Below are positions 1-6,695 of a stretch of DNA of 64,000 nucleotides, piece by piece. This stretch comes from Alteromonas macleodii ATCC 27126 (lineage in GTDB: Bacteria; Pseudomonadota; Gammaproteobacteria; Enterobacterales; Alteromonadaceae), in the NCBI RefSeq assembly GCF_000172635.2, contig NC_018632.1, positions 620,001-684,000 on the forward strand. Direction: 5' to 3'. A program made the position numbers and the translations under genes. The notes under the pieces are model-generated. The model was not told the DNA's origin. It did no database searches and saw nothing but the letters and a program-made list of their open reading frames with translations. Position 1 is the stretch's first letter. Each line of letters begins with the position of its first letter.

Positions 1-618
1 GTGTTACTACTTGGCACCGGTTTTTTGCTTATGATGTTGTTTGTCTACATGGGCGTGCTGACTACGTTTGACGATGCGTTATTCAATGTAATTAGTGAAG
101 CAGGCAATGTATCGGGTTGGAAAGAAGACGCGCTTCGCGATATCACCGCGTTAGGCAGTAATACGGCACTTATCTTTGTCACGATTTCAGTTGCCGGAGC
201 CTTGGCGATGGCCGGTGAAAAGAAAAAGGCACTGACTTTTTTGATTGCTGTTGCCGTGGGGATCGCAACGACTTTCTTACTCAAAGCTGGCATCGACAGG
301 CCTCGTCCTCCGCTGCCCATGCAGGATGTAAGTGTGTATACACAAAGCTTCCCCTCTGCACATGCTACCTTATCTACGCTTGTTTATTTCTATATCGCCT
401 ATTTGTTAACGTACTTCACGCAAAACGCTTCAGTAAAAGTGTGGATCTACATGGCAGCCACCTTTCTTGTATTTTGTATTGGCTTAAGCCGCATTTTATT
501 GGGCGTGCATTGGCCTAGCGACATTATTGCAGGGTGGTTTGCTGGTGGCAGTATGGCTGCCTTTTGCTTTTATATCATCAAGTGGAAACGCAAACTGCGT
601 ATAAAAGGCGAAGGTTAA
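1..618 (+). CDS. PAP2-family membrane phosphatase (possibly 5'-truncated)
   Basis: Integral membrane phosphatase of the type 2 phosphatidic acid phosphatase superfamily, probably acting on lipid phosphates or undecaprenyl diphosphate at the periplasmic face. All three motifs of the family are visible: KAGIDRPRP near residue 95, PSAHAT near 118, and SRILLGVHWPSDIIAG near 163, giving the conserved Arg and His residues of the active site. Hydrophobic segments surround them. The reading frame is open from the first base and begins with GTG at position 1, so the true start may lie outside the window. The next gene follows after 2 bases, suggesting co-transcription. The exact substrate cannot be told from sequence. 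Confidence 0.85.
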   Translation: MLLLGTGFLLMMLFVYMGVLTTFDDALFNVISEAGNVSGWKEDALRDITALGSNTALIFVTISVAGALAMAGEKKKALTFLIAVAVGIATTFLLKAGIDRPRPPLPMQDVSVYTQSFPSAHATLSTLVYFYIAYLLTYFTQNASVKVWIYMAATFLVFCIGLSRILLGVHWPSDIIAGWFAGGSMAAFCFYIIKWKRKLRIKGEG

Positions 619-620
619 AC

Positions 621-1262
621 GTGCAAGATTTCAAGCGGCTAGGCGACATGATTAAGCGGGATCCTTTTCGCATGCGTTGCCTTCGCGCTTTGAGAGCGCT
701 CGATTTACCGCAAGGGTACATTGGTGCTGGATTTGTTCGAAATGCCATATGGGATGAGTTACACGCAAGAGCGACACCAACTCCCCTTAACGATATTGAT
801 GTGATTTACTTTAGTGGTGAAATTAATCCGCCGCAAAGTGTTGCGAGTGCCGATAATACATTGGAATCAGTACCTCAACCGCAAGCTTACTCACCAAATT
901 CTGCAGCTGCTAAACCAGGGCTGAAAGCACAAGAACACGCCATAGAACGCGAGCTAGCGCGTATGGTTCCTCAAGCTAATTGGCAAGTTAAAAACCAAGC
1001 GCGTATGCACGTAGCTCACGCGCACGCTCCCTATCAAAATTGCCACGACGCTATTTCTTATTGGATAGAACGAGAAACCTGTGTTGCGGTTCGTCTTTTA
1101 GCCAATGATGATTTAGACATACTCGCGCCATTTGGTTTGGAAGCAAACTTCGCCGGCACCATAAGTATTAACCCAAAATATCCAAGGCCCGAAGTTTTTA
1201 AACAGCGACTAGCTTCTAAGAATTGGCTTACTGTTTGGCCTTTGTTGAAAGTTCATAAATAA
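621..1262 (+). CDS. Nucleotidyltransferase-fold family protein (DUF925/COG3575-like)
   Basis: Predicted soluble protein of about 213 residues. The pattern GFVRNAIWDELH followed by PLNDIDVIYF resembles the nucleotidyltransferase fold of the COG3575/DUF925 family, in which the D-x-D pair (here DID) would bind metal. The biochemical role of the family is not established. The frame stays open upstream to 534, but that would overlap the PAP2 gene by 85 bases. I chose the GTG at 621, which is preceded by AAGG and sits 2 bases after the PAP2 stop; an ATG at 648 is the alternative. The stretch after the DID motif (about residues 70-110) is low in conservation and looks like a linker. Confidence 0.7.
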   Translation: MQDFKRLGDMIKRDPFRMRCLRALRALDLPQGYIGAGFVRNAIWDELHARATPTPLNDIDVIYFSGEINPPQSVASADNTLESVPQPQAYSPNSAAAKPGLKAQEHAIERELARMVPQANWQVKNQARMHVAHAHAPYQNCHDAISYWIERETCVAVRLLANDDLDILAPFGLEANFAGTISINPKYPRPEVFKQRLASKNWLTVWPLLKVHK

Positions 1263-1513
1263 CTGGAAAGCAGTACATATTTGTACGAATTGGCACGCAA
1301 TGTTTCAGACTATACTTTGATTAATCAAAGCCATAATAAACGTTCTTCTGCACAATAATACATTGTTCATTTCTGCATTCATACTATCAGTAAAGCATTA
1401 CGAATTAGCCAATTTATCCCGGCATTTCCTCTGTACCTATCGTCGAAAAAATTACGAAAGAACGTAGTTACAGTAAACGCGGCACACGTGTGTTGCATAA
1501 AAAACTTGCATTC

Positions 1514-1552
1514 ATGTAACCTTTGGGTATCATTGATACCTAAGGGTTACAT
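1514..1552. promoter_or_regulatory. Long imperfect palindrome, candidate operator
   Basis: The core GGTATCATTGATACC (1526-1540) has 7-base arms around one central base. Outer arms GTAACC (1516) and GGTTAC (1545) extend the dyad to about 39 bases with two internal mismatches. It lies about 90 bp upstream of a membrane protein/XRE regulator gene pair, in the otherwise gene-free stretch 1263-1639. A binding site for that XRE protein is inferred, not shown; a transcript hairpin is the alternative. Confidence 0.5.
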
Positions 1553-1576
1553 ATGATCCGTTTAGGTATCATATGT
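1549..1576. promoter_or_regulatory. Second palindrome overlapping the first, candidate operator
   Basis: ACATATGAT (1549-1557) and ATCATATGT (1568-1576) are perfect 9-base arms separated by 10 bases. The second arm is preceded by GGT, so GGTATCAT recurs from the first palindrome. The two dyads share bases 1549-1552, so occupancy of one could affect the other. Confidence 0.45.
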
Positions 1577-1639
1577 GACATTAGAACGCAGTGAGCTTTA
1601 ATCGGCATCAATGCGCCGTTAATAATAGGGAATTTAAAA

Positions 1640-2122
1640 ATGGCAACATCAATTTTGGTACCACCAGAGACGGAACAAGAGTATTTAACAATCACGGGTA
1701 AAGTCAGTCTCGCCTTAGCTTTATTTGTGCTATTCCAAGTTGCATTAGCTGTAATTGGCAATACAGACTCAGTTATTCACTGGGCACTAGAGGTAGCTTC
1801 ATTAGCAAGTGCCATTTACTGCGTAGCATTAGGTATTAAATCAACGAAGTTTGCCAAAAATATATCCCGGTTGGGTTTTTGGACACTAACATTTGACGAT
1901 GAATATGTGGACTACGTCAGCTCATTTAGCTTGCGCATTACCTGTCATATACTGATTTTCGGCACACTGATTCTCGCTTTTTGGGGGGACAGTAGGTGGT
2001 TTGTAGAAGTAATTGCTCCCTTTGAGATTACCAATGCTCTTCAAGTCTTACTTGGTGTAGCCGCGGCTGCTCATGGAACATCCATTTTGTGGAAGTTGCG
2101 CGAGGAAGAGCTAGATGAATGA
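1640..2122 (+). CDS. Hypothetical four-helix membrane protein paired with an XRE regulator
   Basis: Protein of 160 residues with about four hydrophobic segments (near residues 22-42, 46-68, 100-120 and 133-150) and a charged C-terminal tail (KLREEELDE). No family motif was recognised. It is translationally coupled to the next gene: the XRE start codon lies 8 bases inside the end of this gene. Small membrane proteins paired with tiny HTH regulators are common in bacteria and often form self-regulated stress or envelope modules, but no function can be given here. The start ATG at 1640 lacks a strong Shine-Dalgarno sequence but is the first in-frame Met. Confidence 0.7.
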   Translation: MATSILVPPETEQEYLTITGKVSLALALFVLFQVALAVIGNTDSVIHWALEVASLASAIYCVALGIKSTKFAKNISRLGFWTLTFDDEYVDYVSSFSLRITCHILIFGTLILAFWGDSRWFVEVIAPFEITNALQVLLGVAAAAHGTSILWKLREEELDE

Positions 2123-2318
2123 AGATTTAGATAACCACATTCACAAGCTCCGATTGCAACATAAAATCTCTCAGCAAGAGTTAGCTGATGCGATAGGTGT
2201 TTCCAGAAAAACTATAAGTACCGTGGAAACCGGACGTTTCACACCATCGGTAGTTATTGCTCTAAAAATTGCCGAATATTTTGCTATTCCAGTTGAGCAA
2301 GTATTCGCACTTAAATAA
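2115..2318 (+). CDS. Small XRE/Cro-type helix-turn-helix regulator
   Basis: A 67-residue protein that is almost entirely one HTH_3 domain. The motif ISQQELADAIGVSRKTISTVE (residues about 19-39) is a canonical Cro/CI helix-turn-helix, followed by TPSVVIALKIAEYFAIPVE. No sensor domain is present. The start ATG at 2115 has GAGGAAGAG just upstream and lies inside the preceding gene, so the two are made together. It probably binds the palindromes at 1514-1576 and regulates its own operon; that is inference from position. Confidence 0.85.
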   Translation: MNEDLDNHIHKLRLQHKISQQELADAIGVSRKTISTVETGRFTPSVVIALKIAEYFAIPVEQVFALK

Positions 2319-2400
2319 ATCGATACATTGGAAATATTCTGTAGTGGAAGCCTATTAATGGGCGCTGCACAAAAAGTCGGAATTTGTGTTGAGCCGGAAT

Positions 2401-3798
2401 TTACCTTCCTGCTGAGTTTTTCGTTGTAATATTTACGATCTTAGCGGCAATAGCCGCTATGGTCGTATTTTCGCTCATAGCTTGTTTTTGCAGTCGACGA
2501 TACGCGTTATTTTCGCTTAATCCGAATTGCTCCATTACTACCAGTTTTGCTCGCCCAATCAGTTTTTGTTCCTGTATTGCACGCTTGGCCTCTTCGAGCT
2601 CCCGCCCCATATCTTCTATGTGTTGGGCCTGTGAACGCAGTAAATCATAAAAAGAGCGGTGAGCAGATAAAGTCTTCGTTTGCTCGTTAAGTGATAGCGT
2701 TTTGATTTCGTCTTCTTTAGTGTCTTCCGCGAGTCCAGGCATGCTTGGATCGAACAATAAGGTGAGCGGTGAGCCATCAGTGGCGTGTTCATCATTGAAG
2801 CGCGTAAGCAACTGCTGATGATTGGCCATCTCATTTTTTGCATCGGCCACTTTACTGTTAGCTTGCTGAGTAAGGGCCTCAGTGAGCGCCACTTCGATAG
2901 TCTGCATTGCATCCATTCGACGTGTTGCTACATAAAACCAAACTTCCGATATTTCTCCGGCAATCGGACTGCCGTCACCAAGCTGTGCAATCATATTTCT
3001 AAGCTGTGTAATATCGATTGCAGCAGGGCTTTTGTTCAACGCGTCTAATGCATCTTTATGCGGCTTACAGCTAAACTCACAGAATATACTGAAGTGATGT
3101 TCTTGGGCATGCTGAAGCGCGGCCAGCTTTTCACAAAGGCGAACATCGAAATGAGTTTCTGCGAAACCAATAGCGCCCCACGCCCGCTCCTGCCCAGCGT
3201 ATTCTTTTGCCTGCATAAAGTTGAACAGTGCAACCAATAAGCGAGTGATTGTTGGGTCGCTTGCAATATCTGCCGCTTCAAAAATAACCGTAAGTAAACT
3301 GGCAACTAGACGACTATATGCTCGTGTAGATTCCAGTGGTGTCAGCAGCTGCTTGCTTACCTGTTCTCTCAGTCTGGGCAGGTAGTCCGTCGCCTGCATA
3401 GCAAGTGTAATGCTGCTCAACAACCGCGGGTTACCCGTGGTGATCTCATCTGTCAGGTAGAGAGATTTCAAGTGGCTTTTCAACATTGACTCCGCTTGCT
3501 CGCTAGCACTGACGTACTGCATTCGCTCAGCGGCATAACGCTCGCCTTTTGAAGCAAGAAAGATATTGCTGGCCCCACGCTCTTTTTGCAGTTCATGGAT
3601 GAGTTCTCGAACGGCAATTACAATTCGACAATTACTAGATAATTGCTCAAGTACGGTTATTTCGGCGTGCTTGGCCGCTAGCAAAAAGCGCTTAGTGGCG
3701 TCGCTACAAAGCGCAATGGTCTGTTCTGGTTCATGAAGCATGTTAAGGCCTGCTAATCTTCGGTACACACGTTTCGAATTTTCTATTGATGAGTGCAT
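2401..3798 (-). CDS. nasR: NasR-type nitrate/nitrite-sensing ANTAR antiterminator
   Basis: Cytoplasmic regulator of 465 residues with a NIT (nitrate/nitrite sensing) domain over about residues 55-300 and a C-terminal ANTAR RNA-binding domain over about 403-455. The NIT signature is the stretch VRELIHELQKERGASNIF; the ANTAR signature is the helical IGRAKLVVMEQFGLSENNAY followed by a second helix pair. This domain order is that of Klebsiella NasR, which binds nitrate or nitrite and then a leader RNA hairpin so that transcription passes a terminator. Matching leader structures occur in front of nirB (6582-6673) and nrtA (19930-20016) in this window, which supports the assignment. It is transcribed away from the operons it should control. 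Confidence 0.88.
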   Translation of the reverse strand: MHSSIENSKRVYRRLAGLNMLHEPEQTIALCSDATKRFLLAAKHAEITVLEQLSSNCRIVIAVRELIHELQKERGASNIFLASKGERYAAERMQYVSASEQAESMLKSHLKSLYLTDEITTGNPRLLSSITLAMQATDYLPRLREQVSKQLLTPLESTRAYSRLVASLLTVIFEAADIASDPTITRLLVALFNFMQAKEYAGQERAWGAIGFAETHFDVRLCEKLAALQHAQEHHFSIFCEFSCKPHKDALDALNKSPAAIDITQLRNMIAQLGDGSPIAGEISEVWFYVATRRMDAMQTIEVALTEALTQQANSKVADAKNEMANHQQLLTRFNDEHATDGSPLTLLFDPSMPGLAEDTKEDEIKTLSLNEQTKTLSAHRSFYDLLRSQAQHIEDMGRELEEAKRAIQEQKLIGRAKLVVMEQFGLSENNAYRRLQKQAMSENTTIAAIAAKIVNITTKNSAGR

Positions 3799-4096
3799 CT
3801 ATTGGCGAAACGTTTTTTGAAACTCTTTGCTCTTAGTCCCCTGCACTCAGCAGAGCAATACGTGTACCAAGCAACACTTATGCCCTGTTTATTAGAATTA
3901 ATGAAGATAAGCGTTAGAGTGAACAAAAACGCCCGGAGTGCTGACATATAGCGGGGTGTGGTGCGGCTGGAACTTTTGCTTAAGGTGACTTTATAAGGGG
4001 GACGGGAAGGTTAGCGGCGTTAAGAGGGAAGTTGAGAGGGAAGAAGCTGCGCCAAAATGGTGCAGCCTCGCAAAATCTGTGGTTTTGCTTTCCAGA

Positions 4097-4384
4097 TTAG
4101 TTTCTGACTACGCGAAGAAACCAACCTACAAACAGTGAAATTAAGAAACCGAAGAAGGCAATCATTGTGGTGATAGTTAACATTTGCCCAGAAAAGTCAG
4201 CATTCTCTCCAGTGTGCTCGCTAACCAGCATTCCTGATGCTTTAAAGATGAACAATGCCGCTACAGAAAATAGTAAAATAACGGCGGTCGACATGATAGT
4301 GGCTTTCCAATAAGCCTTCGGCGACATCCAATGAATAGCGCCTGCCACTAGCACGCACAAAATAGTCAGAATATAAGGTACCAC
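4097..4384 (-). CDS. Small hypothetical membrane protein
   Basis: A 95-residue protein with three predicted transmembrane helices (about residues 3-18, 28-50 and 68-91) and a short extracellular or periplasmic loop rich in charged residues between the second and third. No motif was recognised. It stands alone between nasR and the SulP gene, and a Shine-Dalgarno-like GAGGAG-type sequence (complement of CTCCTC at 4390-4395) precedes the ATG. Its link, if any, to nitrate metabolism is unknown. Confidence 0.6.
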   Translation of the reverse strand: MVPYILTILCVLVAGAIHWMSPKAYWKATIMSTAVILLFSVAALFIFKASGMLVSEHTGENADFSGQMLTITTMIAFFGFLISLFVGWFLRVVRN

Positions 4385-4818
4385 TTTAACTCCTCGTTGA
4401 ATAAGACTTGTGCCTTATTGCGACGTCTTACCGTAGCCCCGTATTAGAAATCGAAGCGCATTGAACGACGCGGTTAATAAAAACCATTATACGATGCCAT
4501 GTACGATGCAATTTGTCAGCATTCGCTATTAAATTAAGCCCTGAGACCGAACATGAAAAATTGACAAGCTCACAGCATTAGGAAAGGGGCAAAGAGCCCT
4601 GCGCTTATCACGTAAGCGCCAAGTAGTTCGGACTGGAGCCTGTTGATCTTTGCTGCACATCAACGTTCAACAGGCCCTAGTAACAATCTATTAAAAGATT
4701 TTGCGCTACAATGGTGATAGAATCGCCGAAAAAATCTCCTACCTACTTGGTGTACTGCTTTTGCGCAGCTTACGCCACGGTGGGTTGTTGTGTTTAACAT
4801 CTTAGCTTCTGAGAGAAC
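4385..4818. other. Gene-free stretch with inverted repeats
   Basis: No credible gene is seen. It holds two hairpin-forming stretches (4601-4619 and 4638-4675, listed separately) and the presumed promoter of the SulP transporter gene. Confidence 0.5.
4601..4675. repeat. Two adjacent inverted repeats
   Basis: GCGCTTA (4601-4607) pairs with TAAGCGC (4613-4619) around a 5-base loop. GCCTGTTGA (4638-4646) pairs with TCAACAGGC (4667-4675). Inside the second, GTTGAT (4642) can instead pair with ATCAAC (4659), so two folds are mutually exclusive. No T-run follows, so an intrinsic terminator is unlikely. Confidence 0.5.
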
Positions 4819-6384
4819 ATGTTCGATTTAATTACCAGTAAAGACAGCAACGTTAAAAACGACGTGCTATCAGGTATTACCGTGGCGCTAGCCTTGGTCC
4901 CTGAAGCCGTAGCATTTGCATTTGTAGCCGGCGTAGAACCAATGATTGGTCTTTATGCGGCTTTCATGATGGGCTTGATCACTTCCGCTATTGGTGGCCG
5001 ACCAGGAATGATTTCTGGTGCTACCGGCGCCATGGCCGTTGTAATGGTGGCACTGGTTGCCCAACACGGCGTGCAGTATTTATTTGCCGCGGTTATTTTG
5101 GCTGGTTTACTGCAAATAATGTGCGGTATTTTCAAGCTCGGAAAGTTTATACGTCTGGTCCCATATCCGGTAATGCTAGGCTTCGTAAATGGTTTGGCAA
5201 TTGTTATTTTCTTGGCGCAATTAGGCCAGTTCAAAGTGACCAACGCAGCGGGTGAATTACAGTGGATGGAAGGTACGCTGTTATATTGGATGTTAGGGCT
5301 TGTGGCGCTAACCATGGCCATTATCTATTTATTGCCAAAGCTAACCAAAGCTGTACCGGCGTCGCTTGTAGCGATTGTTACGGTAACCTTGTTAGTACAC
5401 GGTCTTGACCTTGAAGCGCGCACTGTAATCGACTTTGTTCGCGATTTGCTACCAGCTGACCAGCGCGACACCGCGACGCTAGCGGGTGAACTTCCTAGCT
5501 TTGCTATTCCTATGGTGCCGTTCACCTGGGAAACCGTCATGATCATTTTGCCTACCTCAGTCATTCTTTGCTTGGTTGGTCTAATTGAGTCGCTTCTTAC
5601 TCTTTCATTAATTGACGAAATGACAGATACCCGCGGGCGCGGCAACAAAGAGTGCGTTGGCCAAGGCGTTGCAAATACCGTAAACGGTTTCTTTGGCGGT
5701 ATGGGCGGTTGCGCCATGATTGGTCAAAGTATGATTAATATTAACTCTGGTGGCCGTGGCCGCTTGTCTGGTATCACCGCGGCGGTTGTATTATTAGGCT
5801 TTATTCTATTTGCTGCTCCGCTAATTGAAATGATTCCTCTCGCTGCCCTTGTTGGCGTTATGTTCGTGGTGGTTATCGCTACCTTCGAGTGGGCGTCATT
5901 CAGAATTATTCGCGGCGTAAACAAAGAAGATGCGTTCGTACTTTTCCTAGTAACAGGCGTTACCGTTATCGCTGACCTGGCTATTGCGGTTGTGGTGGGT
6001 GTTATCGTTTCTGCACTGGTGTTTGCATGGAAACACGCTCGTCATATTGAAGCGAGATCCCATATCGATAACGACGGTTGGAAAGTCTATGAGCTAGACG
6101 GCCCGCTGTTCTTTGGCTCGGTATCGCATTTCAAAGACCTGTTTGATATCGCCAACGACCCTAATGATGTAGTTATTGATTTTAAAGACTCTCGCATTTG
6201 GGATTCATCAGGTATCGATGCGCTAGATACCCTTGCTGACAAATACGAAGAGCAGGGTAAAAAGCTACACATTCGCCATATCAGTGATGAGTGTCGCTCA
6301 CTGCTTCGCAAGGCCGATAAGTTTGTTGAAATTAATGTGGTTGAAGATCCCCGCTACCGCGTAGCGACGGATAAGCTGGCCTAA
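4819..6384 (+). CDS. SulP-family anion transporter with STAS domain
   Basis: Inner-membrane secondary transporter of 521 residues. The N-terminal three quarters is a SulP/SLC26 transport core with 10 or more helices, opening with the family pattern [20 protein letters not shown]; the C-terminal part (about 415-510) is a cytoplasmic STAS domain containing [19 protein letters not shown]. Family members carry sulfate, bicarbonate or other anions. The Gly-rich [14 protein letters not shown] and [12 protein letters not shown] segments match the core. It lies between nasR and nirB but has its own gap on each side, so a role in nitrate or nitrite movement is only a guess. The ATG at 4819 follows GAGAGAAC. 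Confidence 0.88.
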   Translation: MFDLITSKDSNVKNDVLSGITVALALVPEAVAFAFVAGVEPMIGLYAAFMMGLITSAIGGRPGMISGATGAMAVVMVALVAQHGVQYLFAAVILAGLLQIMCGIFKLGKFIRLVPYPVMLGFVNGLAIVIFLAQLGQFKVTNAAGELQWMEGTLLYWMLGLVALTMAIIYLLPKLTKAVPASLVAIVTVTLLVHGLDLEARTVIDFVRDLLPADQRDTATLAGELPSFAIPMVPFTWETVMIILPTSVILCLVGLIESLLTLSLIDEMTDTRGRGNKECVGQGVANTVNGFFGGMGGCAMIGQSMININSGGRGRLSGITAAVVLLGFILFAAPLIEMIPLAALVGVMFVVVIATFEWASFRIIRGVNKEDAFVLFLVTGVTVIADLAIAVVVGVIVSALVFAWKHARHIEARSHIDNDGWKVYELDGPLFFGSVSHFKDLFDIANDPNDVVIDFKDSRIWDSSGIDALDTLADKYEEQGKKLHIRHISDECRSLLRKADKFVEINVVEDPRYRVATDKLA

Positions 6385-6402
6385 GTTATTTGAAAGCCTT
6401 AA

Positions 6403-6440
6403 TGCACCAAGTAAACACAGTTTTGCGTTTGTTTGGTGCA
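6403..6440. promoter_or_regulatory. Paired NtrC-like half-sites (also a hairpin) upstream of nirB
   Basis: TGCACCAA at 6403-6410 and TTTGGTGCA at 6432-6440 are inverted copies of the strong half of the enterobacterial NtrC site (TGCACCA-N3-TGGTGCA). They can be read as two tandem 17-bp sites 21 bp apart, each with one good half. In RNA the same bases form a 14-bp stem with two G-U pairs and a 10-base loop, so a terminator-like role for the SulP gene is possible, though no T-run follows. Confidence 0.45.
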
Positions 6441-6503
6441 GTTGTGAAGTCTGAATAATGCTTATTTTGTAGTAAATCAAATAAAAACAATTGTTTACGG
6501 TTT

Positions 6504-6519
6504 TGGCACTGAACTTGGA
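6504..6519 (+). promoter_or_regulatory. Candidate sigma-54 promoter of nirB
   Basis: TTGGCACTGAACTTGGA (6503-6519) matches the -24/-12 consensus (TGGCAC-N5-TTGC) with the GG dinucleotide and the spacing correct. The -12 C is replaced by G, which weakens the call. Predicted transcription start is near 6530, giving a leader of about 165 bases. Confidence 0.45.
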
Positions 6520-6581
6520 TAGCTATAAACGTAAAGTGTGTTTTGGTGATTTGTGTCAATCGCTGAAAATTGTGTGATTTA

Positions 6582-6640
6582 TAACACTCCGTAAAATGTG
6601 TTAGCCGACCTAAACCGTTGGCAAAATAGGCAACGAAGCC
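6582..6640 (+). promoter_or_regulatory. nirB leader: ANTAR-type antitermination hairpins
   Basis: Three stem-loops precede nirB. The first is TAACAC/GTGTTA (6582-6603) with ACTCCG at the loop; the second is GCCGAC/GTTGGC (6604-6622); the third is GGC-AACGAA-GCC (6629-6640), a hexaloop with A at position 1 and G at position 4 as known for ANTAR targets. The 3' arm of the third (6638-6640) is also the start of the terminator stem, so the two folds exclude each other. The same hexaloop hairpin precedes nrtA. Confidence 0.75.
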
Positions 6641-6673
6641 CGCATCAACGAAAGTTGAAGCGGGCTTTTTTTT
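6636..6673 (+). terminator. Intrinsic terminator in the nirB leader
   Basis: AAGCCCGC (6636-6643) pairs with GCGGGCTT (6660-6667), and inside it TCAAC-GAAA-GTTGA forms a second stem segment with a GNRA tetraloop. Eight T residues follow (6666-6673). It ends 22 bases before the nirB start codon, so it must be bypassed for expression. Conditional termination controlled by NasR is the simplest reading. Confidence 0.88.
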
Positions 6674-6695
6674 GTCCCGAAAAAAGGGGAATACC

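Noticed and set aside
6672..6695. A TTG start for nirB eight codons upstream
   Set aside because: It lies in the terminator T-run; ATG 6696 has a good ribosome-binding site and the family's usual N-terminus.
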